Shown: positions 35,553 through 45,042 of the stretch, one piece after another
Layout: every line of letters begins with the position of its first letter
Numbering within the stretch: position 1 is the stretch's first letter
DNA from: Hydrogeniiclostridium mannosilyticum
GTDB lineage: Bacteria > Bacillota > Clostridia > Oscillospirales > Acutalibacteraceae
DNA: 64,000 nucleotides
NCBI RefSeq assembly: GCF_003268275.1
Contig: NZ_QLYR01000011.1
Location: forward strand, 1 to 64,000
Reading direction: 5' to 3'
Program-made: the position numbers and the translations under genes
The notes under the pieces: model-generated
Seen by the model: the letters and a program-made list of their open reading frames with translations, nothing else
What the model was told of the DNA's origin: nothing
Databases searched by the model: none

Positions 35553-36971
35553 ATGAAGCTTTGGGCAGGACGTTTTCAAAAGGAAACCGACCAGAAGACA
35601 AATGATTTTAACAGTTCAATTTCTTTCGACAGCCGGATGGCCAGGGAGGATATAGAGGGCAGCATTGCGCATGCGGCGATGCTCGGCGCCTGCGGGGTGA
35701 TTGACAAGGACGAGGCCGGTAAAATCTGCATTGGCCTGGAACAGATTCTGCGGGACCTGGAGTCCGGCGCTCTGCAGATCGATCCCTCCGCCGAGGATAT
35801 CCACACCTTTATCGAGGGGGAGCTGACCCAGCGGCTGGGCGACGCGGGCAAGCGCCTGCATACGGCCCGCAGCCGCAACGACCAGGTGGCGCTGGATGTC
35901 CGCCTTTATCTGCGAAAGCAATGCGACGCGCTGAGCGGCCAGCTGCGTGACCTGACGCAGGTTCTGTGTAAAAAGGCCGCCGGATATGCCGAAGCCGTCA
36001 TGCCGGGCTACACCCATCTGCAGCGGGCTCAGCCCATCACCTTTGGCCACCACCTGATGGCCTATGCGGAGATGTTCCTGCGCGATCTGGACCGCTTGAG
36101 GGACGCCCGGAAAAGGATGAATTTCTGCCCCCTGGGCAGCGGCGCGCTGGCGGGAACGACCTATCCGCTGGACCGCGGCATGACGGCCTCGCTGCTGGGG
36201 TTTGACGGCCCCACGCACAACAGCCTGGACGGCGTTTCGGACCGGGACTTCTGCATGGAGCTGGCTGCTGCGGTTGCTATTACCATGGTCCACCTTTCGC
36301 GCTTTTCAGAAGAAATCATCCTCTGGTGTTCCTGGGAGTTTAAGTTTATTGAGCTGGACGATGCCTTTTCCACGGGCTCCAGCATTATGCCCCAGAAGAA
36401 GAACCCGGATATCGCGGAGCTGGTCCGCGGTAAGGCAGGGCGCGTAATTGGCGGCCTGACGGCGCTGCTGACGATGATGAAGGGGCTGCCGCTGGCGTAC
36501 AACAAGGATATGCAGGAGGATAAGGAGGCCGTCTTCGATGCGGTGGATACCCTGTCCATGTGCCTGACAGCCTTTGTCCCGATGGTGGAAACCATGAAGG
36601 TGCTGCCCGAAAATATGCGCCGGGCGGCGGCCCGCGGCTTTATCAACGCCACAGACTGCGCCGACTATCTGGTGGGCAAGGGGCTGCCCTTCCGGGACGC
36701 CTACAAGGTGACGGGCTCCCTGGTGGCGTACTGTATTGAGCATGGCCGCACACTGGAGGATTTGCCGCTGGAAACCTACCAGGCGTTTCACCCGCTGTTT
36801 GGCGAGGATGTCTACGAGGCCATTTCCTTGGAACGCTGCGTAAATGGGCGTAAGGTATTGGGCGGCCCCGCGCCCGAAAATGTCCGCGCCGAGTCCGAGC
36901 GTGTGCTGGCCCTGCTGAGCGCCTGCGAGGAACAGCCGGAAGCCGTACCCGGCGGGGAGCTGTGGCTTTAA
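35553..36971 (+). CDS. argH: Argininosuccinate lyase
   Basis: A 472-residue fumarase-superfamily enzyme that splits argininosuccinate into arginine and fumarate. It starts with the typical KLWAGRF and contains HTARSRNDQVALD, the catalytic TPLP-like TYPLDRG region, and the signature GSSIMPQKKNPD with the mobile-loop serine. I chose ATG 35553 after TTAGGAGAGAG; the frame continues upstream but into the hairpin region. argC follows after 30 bases. Confidence 0.96.
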   Translation: MKLWAGRFQKETDQKTNDFNSSISFDSRMAREDIEGSIAHAAMLGACGVIDKDEAGKICIGLEQILRDLESGALQIDPSAEDIHTFIEGELTQRLGDAGKRLHTARSRNDQVALDVRLYLRKQCDALSGQLRDLTQVLCKKAAGYAEAVMPGYTHLQRAQPITFGHHLMAYAEMFLRDLDRLRDARKRMNFCPLGSGALAGTTYPLDRGMTASLLGFDGPTHNSLDGVSDRDFCMELAAAVAITMVHLSRFSEEIILWCSWEFKFIELDDAFSTGSSIMPQKKNPDIAELVRGKAGRVIGGLTALLTMMKGLPLAYNKDMQEDKEAVFDAVDTLSMCLTAFVPMVETMKVLPENMRRAAARGFINATDCADYLVGKGLPFRDAYKVTGSLVAYCIEHGRTLEDLPLETYQAFHPLFGEDVYEAISLERCVNGRKVLGGPAPENVRAESERVLALLSACEEQPEAVPGGELWL

Positions 36972-37001
36972 GCGATTTTGTAAGGAAAGGGATTTTTAAG
37001 C

Positions 37002-38048
37002 ATGGAGAATAAAAAGATCAAGGCCGGCGTAGTGGGGGCGACCGGGTATGCAGGCGCAGAGCTCTGCCGTATTTTATGCGGGCATCCGGGCGCGGAGCTG
37101 ACGGCTATTAGCTCGGTCAGCTTTGAGGGGCAGAAGCTGTCGGACGTTTACCCGGCTTATTTTAAGATGTGCGATCTGGTCTGCGAGACGCAGGAGGCGG
37201 TCGTGGAGCGCTGTGATGTGATCTTTGCGGCATTGCCGCACGGGCTCTCGCAGGAGCTCGCCGCACAGTGCCAGACGGCGGGCAAGGCGTTTATTGACCT
37301 GGGCGCGGATTTCCGCCTGGAGGATGAGGATGTTTACCGGGAGTGGTATGCCGGGGAATTCCTGGATAAGGGCCTGCATCAAAAGGCAGTTTACGGCCTG
37401 CCGGAATTTTTCCGGGAGCAGATCCGCGGAAAGCGGCTGATTGCCAACCCGGGCTGCTACACCACGGCGGTACCGCTGGCTTTGGCGCCCGCGCTGGAGG
37501 CCGGGCTGGCGGATACGCAGGGCATTGTGGCCGACTGCAAGTCCGGTGTGACCGGCGCGGGCCGCAAAACGACGCAGAACACCCATTACCCCGAGCTGAA
37601 CGAGGGCTTTACCGCCTATAAGGTGGCGGCGCACCGGCATACGCCGGAGATGGAGCAGACGCTGAGCAGGCTTTCAGGTACGGATATCCGCCTTACGTTT
37701 GTGCCGCATTTACTGCCGGTCAACCGCGGCATTCTGGCTACCTGCTATGCCCGGCTGAAGCCGGGCGCTACCCTCGCACAGCTGCGGGAGGCCTACCGCT
37801 CGCGCTACGACGGCGAATTTTTTGTCCGGCTGCTGCCGGAGGGGCGGGTGGCGGATATCCGCAATGTGCGCTACTCCAATTTCTGCGACCTCTCCCTGCA
37901 CGTAGATGAACGTACGGGGACGCTGGTGGCGGTTTCGGCGATTGACAACATGGTCAAGGGCGCTGCCGGGCAGGCGGTCCAAAACATGAACCTGGCCTTC
38001 GGCCTGGACGAAGCAGCCGGACTCAAGCTTTTTCCGCCGGCGTTTTAA
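37002..38048 (+). CDS. argC: N-acetyl-gamma-glutamyl-phosphate reductase
   Basis: NADPH-dependent reductase of 348 residues, third step of ornithine synthesis. The nucleotide motif VVGATGYAGAELCRIL is at the N-terminus and the catalytic Cys lies in ANPGCYTTAVPLAL. SGVTGAGRK and the HRHTPEM stretch complete the active site. It precedes a non-arginine glycosyltransferase gene that interrupts the cluster. Confidence 0.95.
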   Translation: MENKKIKAGVVGATGYAGAELCRILCGHPGAELTAISSVSFEGQKLSDVYPAYFKMCDLVCETQEAVVERCDVIFAALPHGLSQELAAQCQTAGKAFIDLGADFRLEDEDVYREWYAGEFLDKGLHQKAVYGLPEFFREQIRGKRLIANPGCYTTAVPLALAPALEAGLADTQGIVADCKSGVTGAGRKTTQNTHYPELNEGFTAYKVAAHRHTPEMEQTLSRLSGTDIRLTFVPHLLPVNRGILATCYARLKPGATLAQLREAYRSRYDGEFFVRLLPEGRVADIRNVRYSNFCDLSLHVDERTGTLVAVSAIDNMVKGAAGQAVQNMNLAFGLDEAAGLKLFPPAF

Positions 38049-38086
38049 GCAGGAATTGCCCCGGGGGTATTTGGAGGAAAAATAAA

Positions 38087-39238
38087 TTGAAGGTATTGAT
38101 TTTTTACGCAATGGCGGGCGGCGGGCATAAAATGGCGGCGCAGGCGCTGGCGGACGCGCTTGCGGCGCAGGGGGATGAGGTTTGCCTGGACGACTCGATG
38201 AAGCGCGCCGGCCGTTTTGTGAACTGGTTTTGCTGCGATGTCTACAAGTGGCTGGCAAAGCATTGGCCCTGGGCCTTTGGCTTCGCCTACCGCTGCTCGG
38301 ATAAAAAAACCGGGTTTGGGCGCTTTGTGCCGTGGGTGACGGCTAAGCTGAGTAAACGGCTGCTGCCGCTGCTGGAGGAATTTAAGCCGGATGTGGTCGT
38401 TTCTACGTTCCATTTTGCGGCGCAGATGATCTCCGCGCTGCGGGAGCAGGGCCGGACGGATGTGCCGCTGGTGTGTATGCTGACGGATTATGCGCCCTGT
38501 ATGCCCTGGATTTGTAAAAACCTGGATGCCTACATCACTGCGGCGGAGGATATGCTTCCGCAGATGACGGAGCGCGGCGCCGCGGCCGAACAGGTTTATC
38601 CGTTTGGAATCCCGGTGCGCGCCGCCTTTTTACAGAAGGAAGAGAAAAAAGCGGCGCGGCGGCAGCTGGGGCTGTCGGAGAACCTGCCGGTGGTTTTAAT
38701 AATGGCGGGGAGCTTTGGGGTCAAAAAAAGCCTGGGGCTCTATGAGCACCTGGCGGCGGCAGAGCTGCCGGTACAGTTCGTGGTCATCACCGGTAATAAC
38801 GAAGCGCTTCGGCAGGGCTTTACCGAAGCGGCGGCCCGCTATCCGAATGTGCGTACGCGGGTGGAGGGCTTCCGCGCCGACGTTCAGCATTTTATGTTCG
38901 CGGCGGATCTACTGGTGACAAAGCCCGGGGGGCTGACGGTTTCAGAGGCGCTTGCCTGCGGCCTGCCCCTGGCGGTGTTCGACGCGATTCCCGGGCAGGA
39001 GGAGGAAAACGCCTTCTTCCTGGAAAAGCGGGGCATGGCGATCCGGCTGGAGGCAGGGCGATGCGGCGAACAGATCCGTGCGCTGCTACAGGAATCGGGG
39101 CGGCTGGAAGAGATGCGGGCGGCGTGCAGGGCCTTTGACAAATCCGATGCCGTCCCCAGAACCCGCGCGCTGCTGGAAAAGCTGGCGGGCGGACGGAAAG
39201 AGCCAAAAAAGAACCCGGATGGTTTCAACAAGGAATAA
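38087..39238 (+). CDS. UgtP/MGDG-synthase-like glycosyltransferase
   Basis: GT28-type glycosyltransferase of 383 residues. The N-terminal MGDG-synthase domain shows the glycine-rich MAGGGHKMAAQALADAL and STFHFAAQMIS; TDYAPCMPWICKNLDAYI is the family's membrane-lipid acceptor region. The C-terminal sugar-nucleotide domain has VTKPGGLTVSEALACGLPL. Relatives (UgtP/YpfP) transfer glucose to diacylglycerol, making glycolipids that anchor lipoteichoic acid. The start is TTG after TTGGAGG. It sits between argC and argJ in tight spacing (38 and 18 bases), so it is co-transcribed with arginine genes despite having no role in that pathway. Confidence 0.87.
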   Translation: MKVLIFYAMAGGGHKMAAQALADALAAQGDEVCLDDSMKRAGRFVNWFCCDVYKWLAKHWPWAFGFAYRCSDKKTGFGRFVPWVTAKLSKRLLPLLEEFKPDVVVSTFHFAAQMISALREQGRTDVPLVCMLTDYAPCMPWICKNLDAYITAAEDMLPQMTERGAAAEQVYPFGIPVRAAFLQKEEKKAARRQLGLSENLPVVLIMAGSFGVKKSLGLYEHLAAAELPVQFVVITGNNEALRQGFTEAAARYPNVRTRVEGFRADVQHFMFAADLLVTKPGGLTVSEALACGLPLAVFDAIPGQEEENAFFLEKRGMAIRLEAGRCGEQIRALLQESGRLEEMRAACRAFDKSDAVPRTRALLEKLAGGRKEPKKNPDGFNKE

Positions 39239-39256
39239 TACATAGAGGTGGATATC

Positions 39257-40471
39257 ATGAAATTTATTGACGGCGGTGTTACGGCGGCAGAGGGGTTTAT
39301 TGCAGGCGGAATGTATTGCGGCATCCGGCATAACCGCTCTAAGCCGGATTTGGCGATGATTTATTCTCAGGTTCCGTGCGCGGCGGCGGCGGTGTATACG
39401 AGCAACCTGGTCAAGGGCGCGCCGATTCAGGTAACGAAGCGGAACTTGAAAAACGGCAGGGCTCAGGCGGTCATTTGCAACTCCGGCAACGCCAACACCT
39501 GTAACTTCGACGGGGAGGAAAAGGCCTGGCGCATGTGTGAAATTGCCGGAAAGGCCCTGAACATCCCCGCGGAGGACGTGGTTGTCGCGTCTACGGGCGT
39601 CATCGGCCAGGTGCTGCCCATTGAGCCGGTTGAGCAGGCGGCGCCTCAGCTGGCGGCTTCCCTCAGCAGGGAGGGTTCCGCAGCAGCGGCCCGGGCGATT
39701 ATGACCACCGACACCGTGGAAAAGGAGGTTGCCGTTGAGCTGGAGCTGGGCGGCAAAACCGTGCGGCTGGGCGGCATTGCCAAGGGCTCCGGGATGATCC
39801 ACCCCAACATGGGCACCATGCTCTGCTTCCTGACCACCGACGCGGCGGTCGCCGGGCCGGCGCTGGACCAGGCCATTCGTCTGGCGGTGCGCGATACCTT
39901 CAATATGGTGAGCATCGACGGCGATACCTCCACCAACGACACCCTGGCCATTTTGGCCAACGGCATGGCCGGGAATGAACTGCTGACGGAGAGCTCGGCG
40001 GATTACCCCGCTTTCTGTGAGGCGCTTAAGGGCCTTTGCGCCCGCCTGGCGCGCATGCTGGCCAAGGACGGCGAGGGTGCTACCAAATTATTGGTCGGAA
40101 AGGTGACGGGCGCGGAGACGGACGAAATTGCCCGCACGGTCGCAAAGAGCGTGATTTGCTCCAGCCTGGTCAAGGCGGCAATGTTCGGCGCGGATGCCAA
40201 CTGGGGCCGCGTGCTGTGCGCCATCGGCTATGCCGGCGTCGAGGTGGACGTCAACCGGGTGGATGTGTCCTTTACCTCCCGGGCGGGGACCATCCCGGTC
40301 TGCCGCGGCGGCGCTGGGATTGCATTCAGCGAGGACGAGGCGAAGAGGATTCTTACGGAGGATGAAGTCGACATCAATGTGGAACTTCATGCGGGCAGCG
40401 GCAGTGCCGAGGCCTATGGCTGCGACCTGACCTATGACTATGTAAAAATCAACGGGGACTACCGGACCTGA
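39257..40471 (+). CDS. argJ: Bifunctional ornithine acetyltransferase / N-acetylglutamate synthase
   Basis: A 404-residue Ntn-type enzyme that recycles the acetyl group from N-acetylornithine to glutamate. The self-cleavage site KGSGMIHPNMGTMLCF contains the conserved Thr that becomes the nucleophile of the beta chain. CNSGNANTCN is the N-terminal signature, and the conserved C-terminal YVKINGDYRT end is present. No separate argA-like gene is nearby, so the cyclic pathway is used. ATG 39257 is preferred over GTG 39248 because of AGAGGTG spacing. Confidence 0.95.
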   Translation: MKFIDGGVTAAEGFIAGGMYCGIRHNRSKPDLAMIYSQVPCAAAAVYTSNLVKGAPIQVTKRNLKNGRAQAVICNSGNANTCNFDGEEKAWRMCEIAGKALNIPAEDVVVASTGVIGQVLPIEPVEQAAPQLAASLSREGSAAAARAIMTTDTVEKEVAVELELGGKTVRLGGIAKGSGMIHPNMGTMLCFLTTDAAVAGPALDQAIRLAVRDTFNMVSIDGDTSTNDTLAILANGMAGNELLTESSADYPAFCEALKGLCARLARMLAKDGEGATKLLVGKVTGAETDEIARTVAKSVICSSLVKAAMFGADANWGRVLCAIGYAGVEVDVNRVDVSFTSRAGTIPVCRGGAGIAFSEDEAKRILTEDEVDINVELHAGSGSAEAYGCDLTYDYVKINGDYRT

Positions 40472-40494
40472 GCCGGAGAAACGGAGGAGAAGCG

Positions 40495-41358
40495 ATGACC
40501 ATGAATATTTCCGATGCGGACCGGGCAAAGGTGCTGGTGCAGGCGCTGCCGTATATTCAGAAATATGCGGGCAAGACCGTAGTGGTAAAATACGGCGGAA
40601 ACGCGATGATCAACGAGGGTCTCAAGGATGCGGTGATGAGCGACATCGTGCTGATGCAGCTCGTTGGCATCAATGTGGTGCTGGTGCATGGCGGCGGGCC
40701 GGAAATTAGCTCCATGCTGAAAAAAATCGGCAAGGAGAGCCGCTTTGTCAACGGTATGCGCTATACGGACAGCGAAACCATGGATATTGTACAGATGGTG
40801 CTGGCAGGTAAGGTCAACAAAGACCTGGTTCAGCTGCTGGAGCAGCATAGCGGGCGCGCCGTCGGCCTGTGCGGCCTGGACGGAAAGATGATCCTGGCGG
40901 AAAAAATGGCCTCCGCGGAGGATTTGGGCTATGTGGGCGAGATCACTGAGGTAAATACCCAGATCATTAAGGACGCGACGGACCGGGGCTATATCCCCAT
41001 CGTGGCAACCGTAGGCGGCAGCCGCAGCGGGGAGATCTACAACATCAATGCAGATATTGCCGCCGCCCGTATTGCGGCGGAGCTCGGCGCGCTGAAGCTG
41101 ATCCTGATGACGGATATCCGCGGCCTGCTCCGCAATAAGGAGGATGAAAACACGCTGATCCCGGTTGTCAATGTAAGCGAGGTACCCAAGCTTCGCCATG
41201 AAGGGATCATCTCCGGCGGAATGATTCCTAAAATCGACTGCTGCGTCGAGGCCGTCCGCCGCGGCGTGGGCCGGGCCCATATTATCGACGGGCGCATACC
41301 GCACTCAATTTTAATTGAGCTGTTCAGCGATGAGGGCATCGGCACCATGCTGTATTGA
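40495..41358 (+). CDS. argB: Acetylglutamate kinase
   Basis: Amino-acid-kinase-fold enzyme of 287 residues, second step of ornithine synthesis. Landmarks: VVKYGGNAM (phosphate loop lysine), VLVHGGGPEISSML (substrate), and the nucleotide-binding INADIAAARIAAELGALKL. It carries the N-terminal helix (ADRAKVLVQALPYIQKYAGK) found in arginine-sensitive, hexameric argB enzymes, so feedback inhibition by arginine is likely. GGAGGAGAAGCG precedes the ATG. Confidence 0.95.
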   Translation: MTMNISDADRAKVLVQALPYIQKYAGKTVVVKYGGNAMINEGLKDAVMSDIVLMQLVGINVVLVHGGGPEISSMLKKIGKESRFVNGMRYTDSETMDIVQMVLAGKVNKDLVQLLEQHSGRAVGLCGLDGKMILAEKMASAEDLGYVGEITEVNTQIIKDATDRGYIPIVATVGGSRSGEIYNINADIAAARIAAELGALKLILMTDIRGLLRNKEDENTLIPVVNVSEVPKLRHEGIISGGMIPKIDCCVEAVRRGVGRAHIIDGRIPHSILIELFSDEGIGTMLY

Positions 41359-41394
41359 CCACGCCGGATGCTTATATGAAAGGGGCATGTCTTG

Positions 41395-42570
41395 ATGACG
41401 TTTGAAGAAGTAAAAGAACAGGACAACACCTATTTTATGCCCACTTACGGGCGTTTTTCCGCCGCGCTTGACCGCGGTAAAAACGCTACCGCCTGGGATG
41501 TGGAGGGCAAGGAATATATTGATTTTACCAGCGGCATCGGGGTGAACGCCCTCGGCTGGGGCGATGAACAATGGGCGGCGGCGGTTGCCGCCCAGGCCGG
41601 CCGCATGCAGCACATGTCCAACCTGTATTACAGCCCGGTGTCCGCTGCGCTGGCAGAAAAATTGTGTAAGGCTGCCGGTTATGCCAGGGTGTTTCTCGGC
41701 AACTCGGGCGCGGAGGCCAACGAGTGCGCCATCAAGCTGGCCCGGAAGTACGGAACGGAAACACACGGCGAGGGCCACGATGAAATTGTGACTTTGGTCA
41801 ATTCTTTCCACGGCCGTACGGTGACAACGCTGGCGGCTACGGGTCAGGATGGCTTTCACCAGTATTTTATGCCCTTCACAGAGGGCTTCGTCTATGCGGA
41901 GCCGGCGCTGGAGAGCGTAAAAGCGGCTGTCGGGCCCAATACCTGTGCGGTCATGGTGGAGTTCGTCCAGGGCGAGGGCGGCGTGCTGCCGCTGGATCCC
42001 GGTTTTGTGCAGGCGCTGGCCGCCTTCTGCGCGGAGCGGGATATCCTGCTGATTGCGGACGAGGTACAGACGGGGGTCGGCCGCACCGGAACCCTGTATT
42101 GCTGCGAGCAGTACGGGGTAAAGCCCGACGTGCTCACCAGCGCAAAGGGCCTGGGCGGCGGCTTGCCGGTTGGCGCGTGCCTTTGCACCGAGCGGCTGGG
42201 GGCCGTCCTTTCCAAGGGCATGCACGGCTCCACCTTCGGCGCGAACCCGGTTGTGTGCGCCGGCGCGCTGCAGGTGCTTGAACGCGTGGCGCAGCCGGGT
42301 TTTCTGAAAACGGTGCGGGAAAAAGGCGCCTATTTGCGCAGCGGCCTGGAAAAGCTGCCCGAAATCGGCGAGGTGCGCGGCATGGGCCTTATGCTCGGCG
42401 CGGTGTTGAAAAAGGGCGCGGCCGCAGAGGCCGCCGCGGCCTGTGTGGAAAAGGGCCTGCTGGTGCTGACGGCTAAAACGCTGCTGCGCTTCCTGCCGCC
42501 GCTGACCATTACCTATGAAGAGCTGGACAAGGGGCTTGCTATTTTAGCGGAGGTCCTGAAGAATTTGTGA
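41395..42570 (+). CDS. argD: Acetylornithine aminotransferase
   Basis: PLP-dependent class III aminotransferase of 391 residues, fourth step of ornithine synthesis. Seen: FTSGIGVNALGWG, the GNSGAEANECAIKLAR substrate/PLP loop, ADEVQTGVGRTG, and the PLP lysine in TSAKGLGGGLPVGA. ATG 41395 follows AAAGGGG. Confidence 0.95.
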   Translation: MTFEEVKEQDNTYFMPTYGRFSAALDRGKNATAWDVEGKEYIDFTSGIGVNALGWGDEQWAAAVAAQAGRMQHMSNLYYSPVSAALAEKLCKAAGYARVFLGNSGAEANECAIKLARKYGTETHGEGHDEIVTLVNSFHGRTVTTLAATGQDGFHQYFMPFTEGFVYAEPALESVKAAVGPNTCAVMVEFVQGEGGVLPLDPGFVQALAAFCAERDILLIADEVQTGVGRTGTLYCCEQYGVKPDVLTSAKGLGGGLPVGACLCTERLGAVLSKGMHGSTFGANPVVCAGALQVLERVAQPGFLKTVREKGAYLRSGLEKLPEIGEVRGMGLMLGAVLKKGAAAEAAAACVEKGLLVLTAKTLLRFLPPLTITYEELDKGLAILAEVLKNL

Positions 42571-42610
42571 TTTTTCTCCCGTGGGAGATTTTGATAAGGA
42601 GAGCATGCAG

Positions 42611-43513
42611 ATGAAACATTTATTAAAAATGCTGGATCTGACCGGCGAGGACATCAATGAGATTTTGAATTTGGCAGACCAGCTCAAGTATGAGCAAAAG
42701 CATAACATTGAACATCGCCGCCTGGCGGGCAAAACCCTCGGCATGATTTTTGAAAAGGCCTCCACCCGCACCCGTGTTTCCTTTGAGGTCGGTATGTATC
42801 AGCTCGGCGGCATGCCGATTTTCCTCTCGGCCAACGACCTGCAAATTGGCCGCGGCGAGCCGGTGCAGGACACGGCGCGCGTTCTTTCCCGCTACCTCGA
42901 CGGCATCATGATCCGTACCTATAAGCAGAGCGAGGTGGATGCCCTGGCACAAAACGGCACGATTCCGATTATCAACGGCTTGACGGATTTCGCCCACCCC
43001 TGCCAGATCCTGGCGGATTTGATGACCATCCGTGAGTATAAGGGCAGCCTGGACGGCCTGAAGATGTGCTTTATCGGCGACGGTAACAATATGATGAACT
43101 CGCTCATTGTCGGCTGCCTGAAGATGAAGATGGAGGTTGCGGTGGCCTGCCCGGCAGATTACCGCCCCGCGGCTGAGGTACTCGATTTTGCCGTACAGCA
43201 TCCGGCCTTCAGCATGACGGCTGACCCGGTTGAAGCCGCCAAGGGCGCAGATGTCGTCATTACCGATGTGTGGGCCTCCATGGGCCAGGAGGAGGAGGCC
43301 GTCAAGCGCCGCAAGGCCTTTGAGGGATACCAGATCAACGACACCGTCATGGCGGCCGCCAAGCCGGACGCGATGGTCCTCCATTGTTTGCCCGCACACC
43401 GCGAGGAGGAAATCACCACCGCCGTGTTTGAAAAGCATGCCAAGGAAATTTTTGACGAGGCCGAAAACCGCCTGCATGCACAGAAAGCAGTATTGGTCAA
43501 GCTGCTTGGCTGA
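42611..43513 (+). CDS. argF: Ornithine carbamoyltransferase
   Basis: A 300-residue enzyme making citrulline from ornithine and carbamoyl phosphate. The carbamoyl-phosphate loop EKASTRTRVSFE, ornithine segment HPCQILADLM, and MVLHCLPAHREEEIT are all present. The ATG at 42611 is 8-9 bases after AAGGAG and is preferred over 42605. Last gene of the arg cluster; a terminator follows. All enzymes from glutamate to arginine are covered here except a separate acetylglutamate synthase, whose job argJ does. Confidence 0.96.
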   Translation: MKHLLKMLDLTGEDINEILNLADQLKYEQKHNIEHRRLAGKTLGMIFEKASTRTRVSFEVGMYQLGGMPIFLSANDLQIGRGEPVQDTARVLSRYLDGIMIRTYKQSEVDALAQNGTIPIINGLTDFAHPCQILADLMTIREYKGSLDGLKMCFIGDGNNMMNSLIVGCLKMKMEVAVACPADYRPAAEVLDFAVQHPAFSMTADPVEAAKGADVVITDVWASMGQEEEAVKRRKAFEGYQINDTVMAAAKPDAMVLHCLPAHREEEITTAVFEKHAKEIFDEAENRLHAQKAVLVKLLG

Positions 43514-43538
43514 TGAAGCCGTTTTCATAGAATGACTG

Positions 43539-43567
43539 AAAAGCCCGCTGGAAACAGCGGGCTTTTC
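43539..43567 (+). terminator. Terminator of the arginine cluster
   Basis: Perfect 12-bp stem AAAAGCCCGCTG / CAGCGGGCTTTT with a 4-base loop, followed by CTTG. The T run is in the 3' arm. Confidence 0.88.
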
Positions 43568-43580
43568 TTGCGTGAATCCC

Positions 43581-43609
43581 TTGTCAATAGAACATAAATC
43601 CTCTATACT
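43581..43609 (+). promoter_or_regulatory. Promoter of the FAD oxidoreductase gene
   Basis: TTGTCA (43581-43586) and TATACT (43604-43609), 17-base spacer, about 110 bases upstream of the start codon. Confidence 0.7.
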
Positions 43610-43722
43610 GAATACATACCGGAGAAGAAACAGGGCTTATATTCATAAGAAGAGCGCTTTAGGGGCGGGGCCTCTTTGCCTGTAAGCGGATGAAGCGCAT
43701 GAGTTAATAGGGGTGAAAGCAT

Positions 43723-45009
43723 ATGAAGATTTTAGAGGGGAAATCCTATGATGTGCTGGTATGCGGCGCGGGCTGTGCGGGTTTCTGTGCCGCGGTACAG
43801 GCGGCGCGTGCCGGAATGAGAACGGCCCTGGTGGAGAAATATGGGATGCCGGGCGGCATTATGACGGTGCTGGGCAACCAGGATGTGGCCCAGTTCAATG
43901 CACATGGCAAGATGGTGATTGAAGGGATTGGCTGGGCGTTTTTGAAGGAATTGGAAGCGCAGGGCTATGCTGAGATTCCCGACATGAGCGTGAAGGGCCT
44001 TCCGCACCCGCTCTATGGCGTACGTGTCAATATTGTGGCGGCTGCCAAGCTGATGGACGATTATTTCCAGCGCGAGGGAATCGACCTGTATTACAACCAG
44101 CCGGTGGTCTCCGTAGAAGTAGAGGAGGAAACGGACGGCGCCCGGATTACAGGGGTTTTGATAGCCTCCAAGCAGGGAATCCGGCGCTTGAAGGGAACCG
44201 TGGCGGTCGATTGTACGGGCGACGGTGATGTCTGCGCCTGGGCCGGTGCGCCGTATGAGTGCGGCGGGGAAAGCGAGACCGACCTGCAGCCGGGCACCCT
44301 GCGCTATTATTTGGACGGCAGCCCTTCGCAGGAGGGGCTTGCGGCCCTCTCTGCCGGGGTGGAGCGCGCTTTGCAGGAGGGACGGCTGCTGCCGGAGGAT
44401 TTTGCAGGGCACAGCCTGGGCAATGTTTTGGAGGCCCGCGGCGACAACATTAACCATATTTCTGGTTTTAACGCGGCGGACAGCGATAGTAAGACCGCGG
44501 CCGAGATTCGCGGCCGCCAAAGCGTGCTGCGTATGCTGGAGGCCTTCCGGCGTTCCGGCGCAGGCGTGACAATAGCAGGCTGCGCACCGGAGGTAGCGCC
44601 GCGCGAGAGCCGCCGTATTCTGTGCGACGGCTATATCACCGGCGAGGATTATGTCTCGGCGCGGCGTTATGCGGATGCCATCTGCTATTCCTTCTATCCC
44701 ATCGACCTGCACCGCAGTGGGGCCAACGGTATTTACCAGGTTTTTCTGGAAGAGGGCAGGGTGCCTACTATTCCGCTTTCCGCGCTTCAGCCCCGGGGCC
44801 TTGTCAACGCTTATGTAGCGGGCCGGTGCGCTTCGGGCGACCGGCTGGCAAATTCAGCCTACCGGGTAAAGGCTTCCTGCATGGCAATGGGACAGGCCGC
44901 GGGCGCTGCGGCTGCGGTGGCGGTGCAGGAAAACGGCGGCAGGGCGCGCGGCTGCCGTCTGGAGCATATCAAACAGATTTTGCTGGAAAACGGCGCGATT
45001 GTGCCCTGA
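43723..45009 (+). CDS. FAD-dependent oxidoreductase (FAD_oxidored family)
   Basis: A 428-residue flavoprotein. The dinucleotide motif VLVCGAGCAGFCAAVQAARAG is at the N-terminus, followed by LVEKYGMPGGIMT, VDCTGDGDVCAWAG and the C-terminal AGRCASGDRLANSAYRV loop with ASCMAMGQAAGAAAAVA that closes over FAD. This group is frequent near sugar and cell-wall catabolic genes, but the substrate is unknown. RBS GGGGTGAAAGC precedes the ATG. pepT follows 33 bases later, perhaps in the same transcript. Confidence 0.88.
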   Translation: MKILEGKSYDVLVCGAGCAGFCAAVQAARAGMRTALVEKYGMPGGIMTVLGNQDVAQFNAHGKMVIEGIGWAFLKELEAQGYAEIPDMSVKGLPHPLYGVRVNIVAAAKLMDDYFQREGIDLYYNQPVVSVEVEEETDGARITGVLIASKQGIRRLKGTVAVDCTGDGDVCAWAGAPYECGGESETDLQPGTLRYYLDGSPSQEGLAALSAGVERALQEGRLLPEDFAGHSLGNVLEARGDNINHISGFNAADSDSKTAAEIRGRQSVLRMLEAFRRSGAGVTIAGCAPEVAPRESRRILCDGYITGEDYVSARRYADAICYSFYPIDLHRSGANGIYQVFLEEGRVPTIPLSALQPRGLVNAYVAGRCASGDRLANSAYRVKASCMAMGQAAGAAAAVAVQENGGRARGCRLEHIKQILLENGAIVP

Positions 45010-45042
45010 GACAGCTTGGATCAATAAAAGGAGCGAATGAGA

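Noticed and set aside
35421-35553. T-box or other riboswitch between argG and argH
   Set aside because: Only one simple hairpin is present; no T-box sequence or aptamer-like conserved parts.
34153-35601. 482-codon ORF on the minus strand opposite argG
   Set aside because: It is an antisense shadow of argG caused by G+C-rich codon bias; argG has all family motifs and a ribosome binding site.
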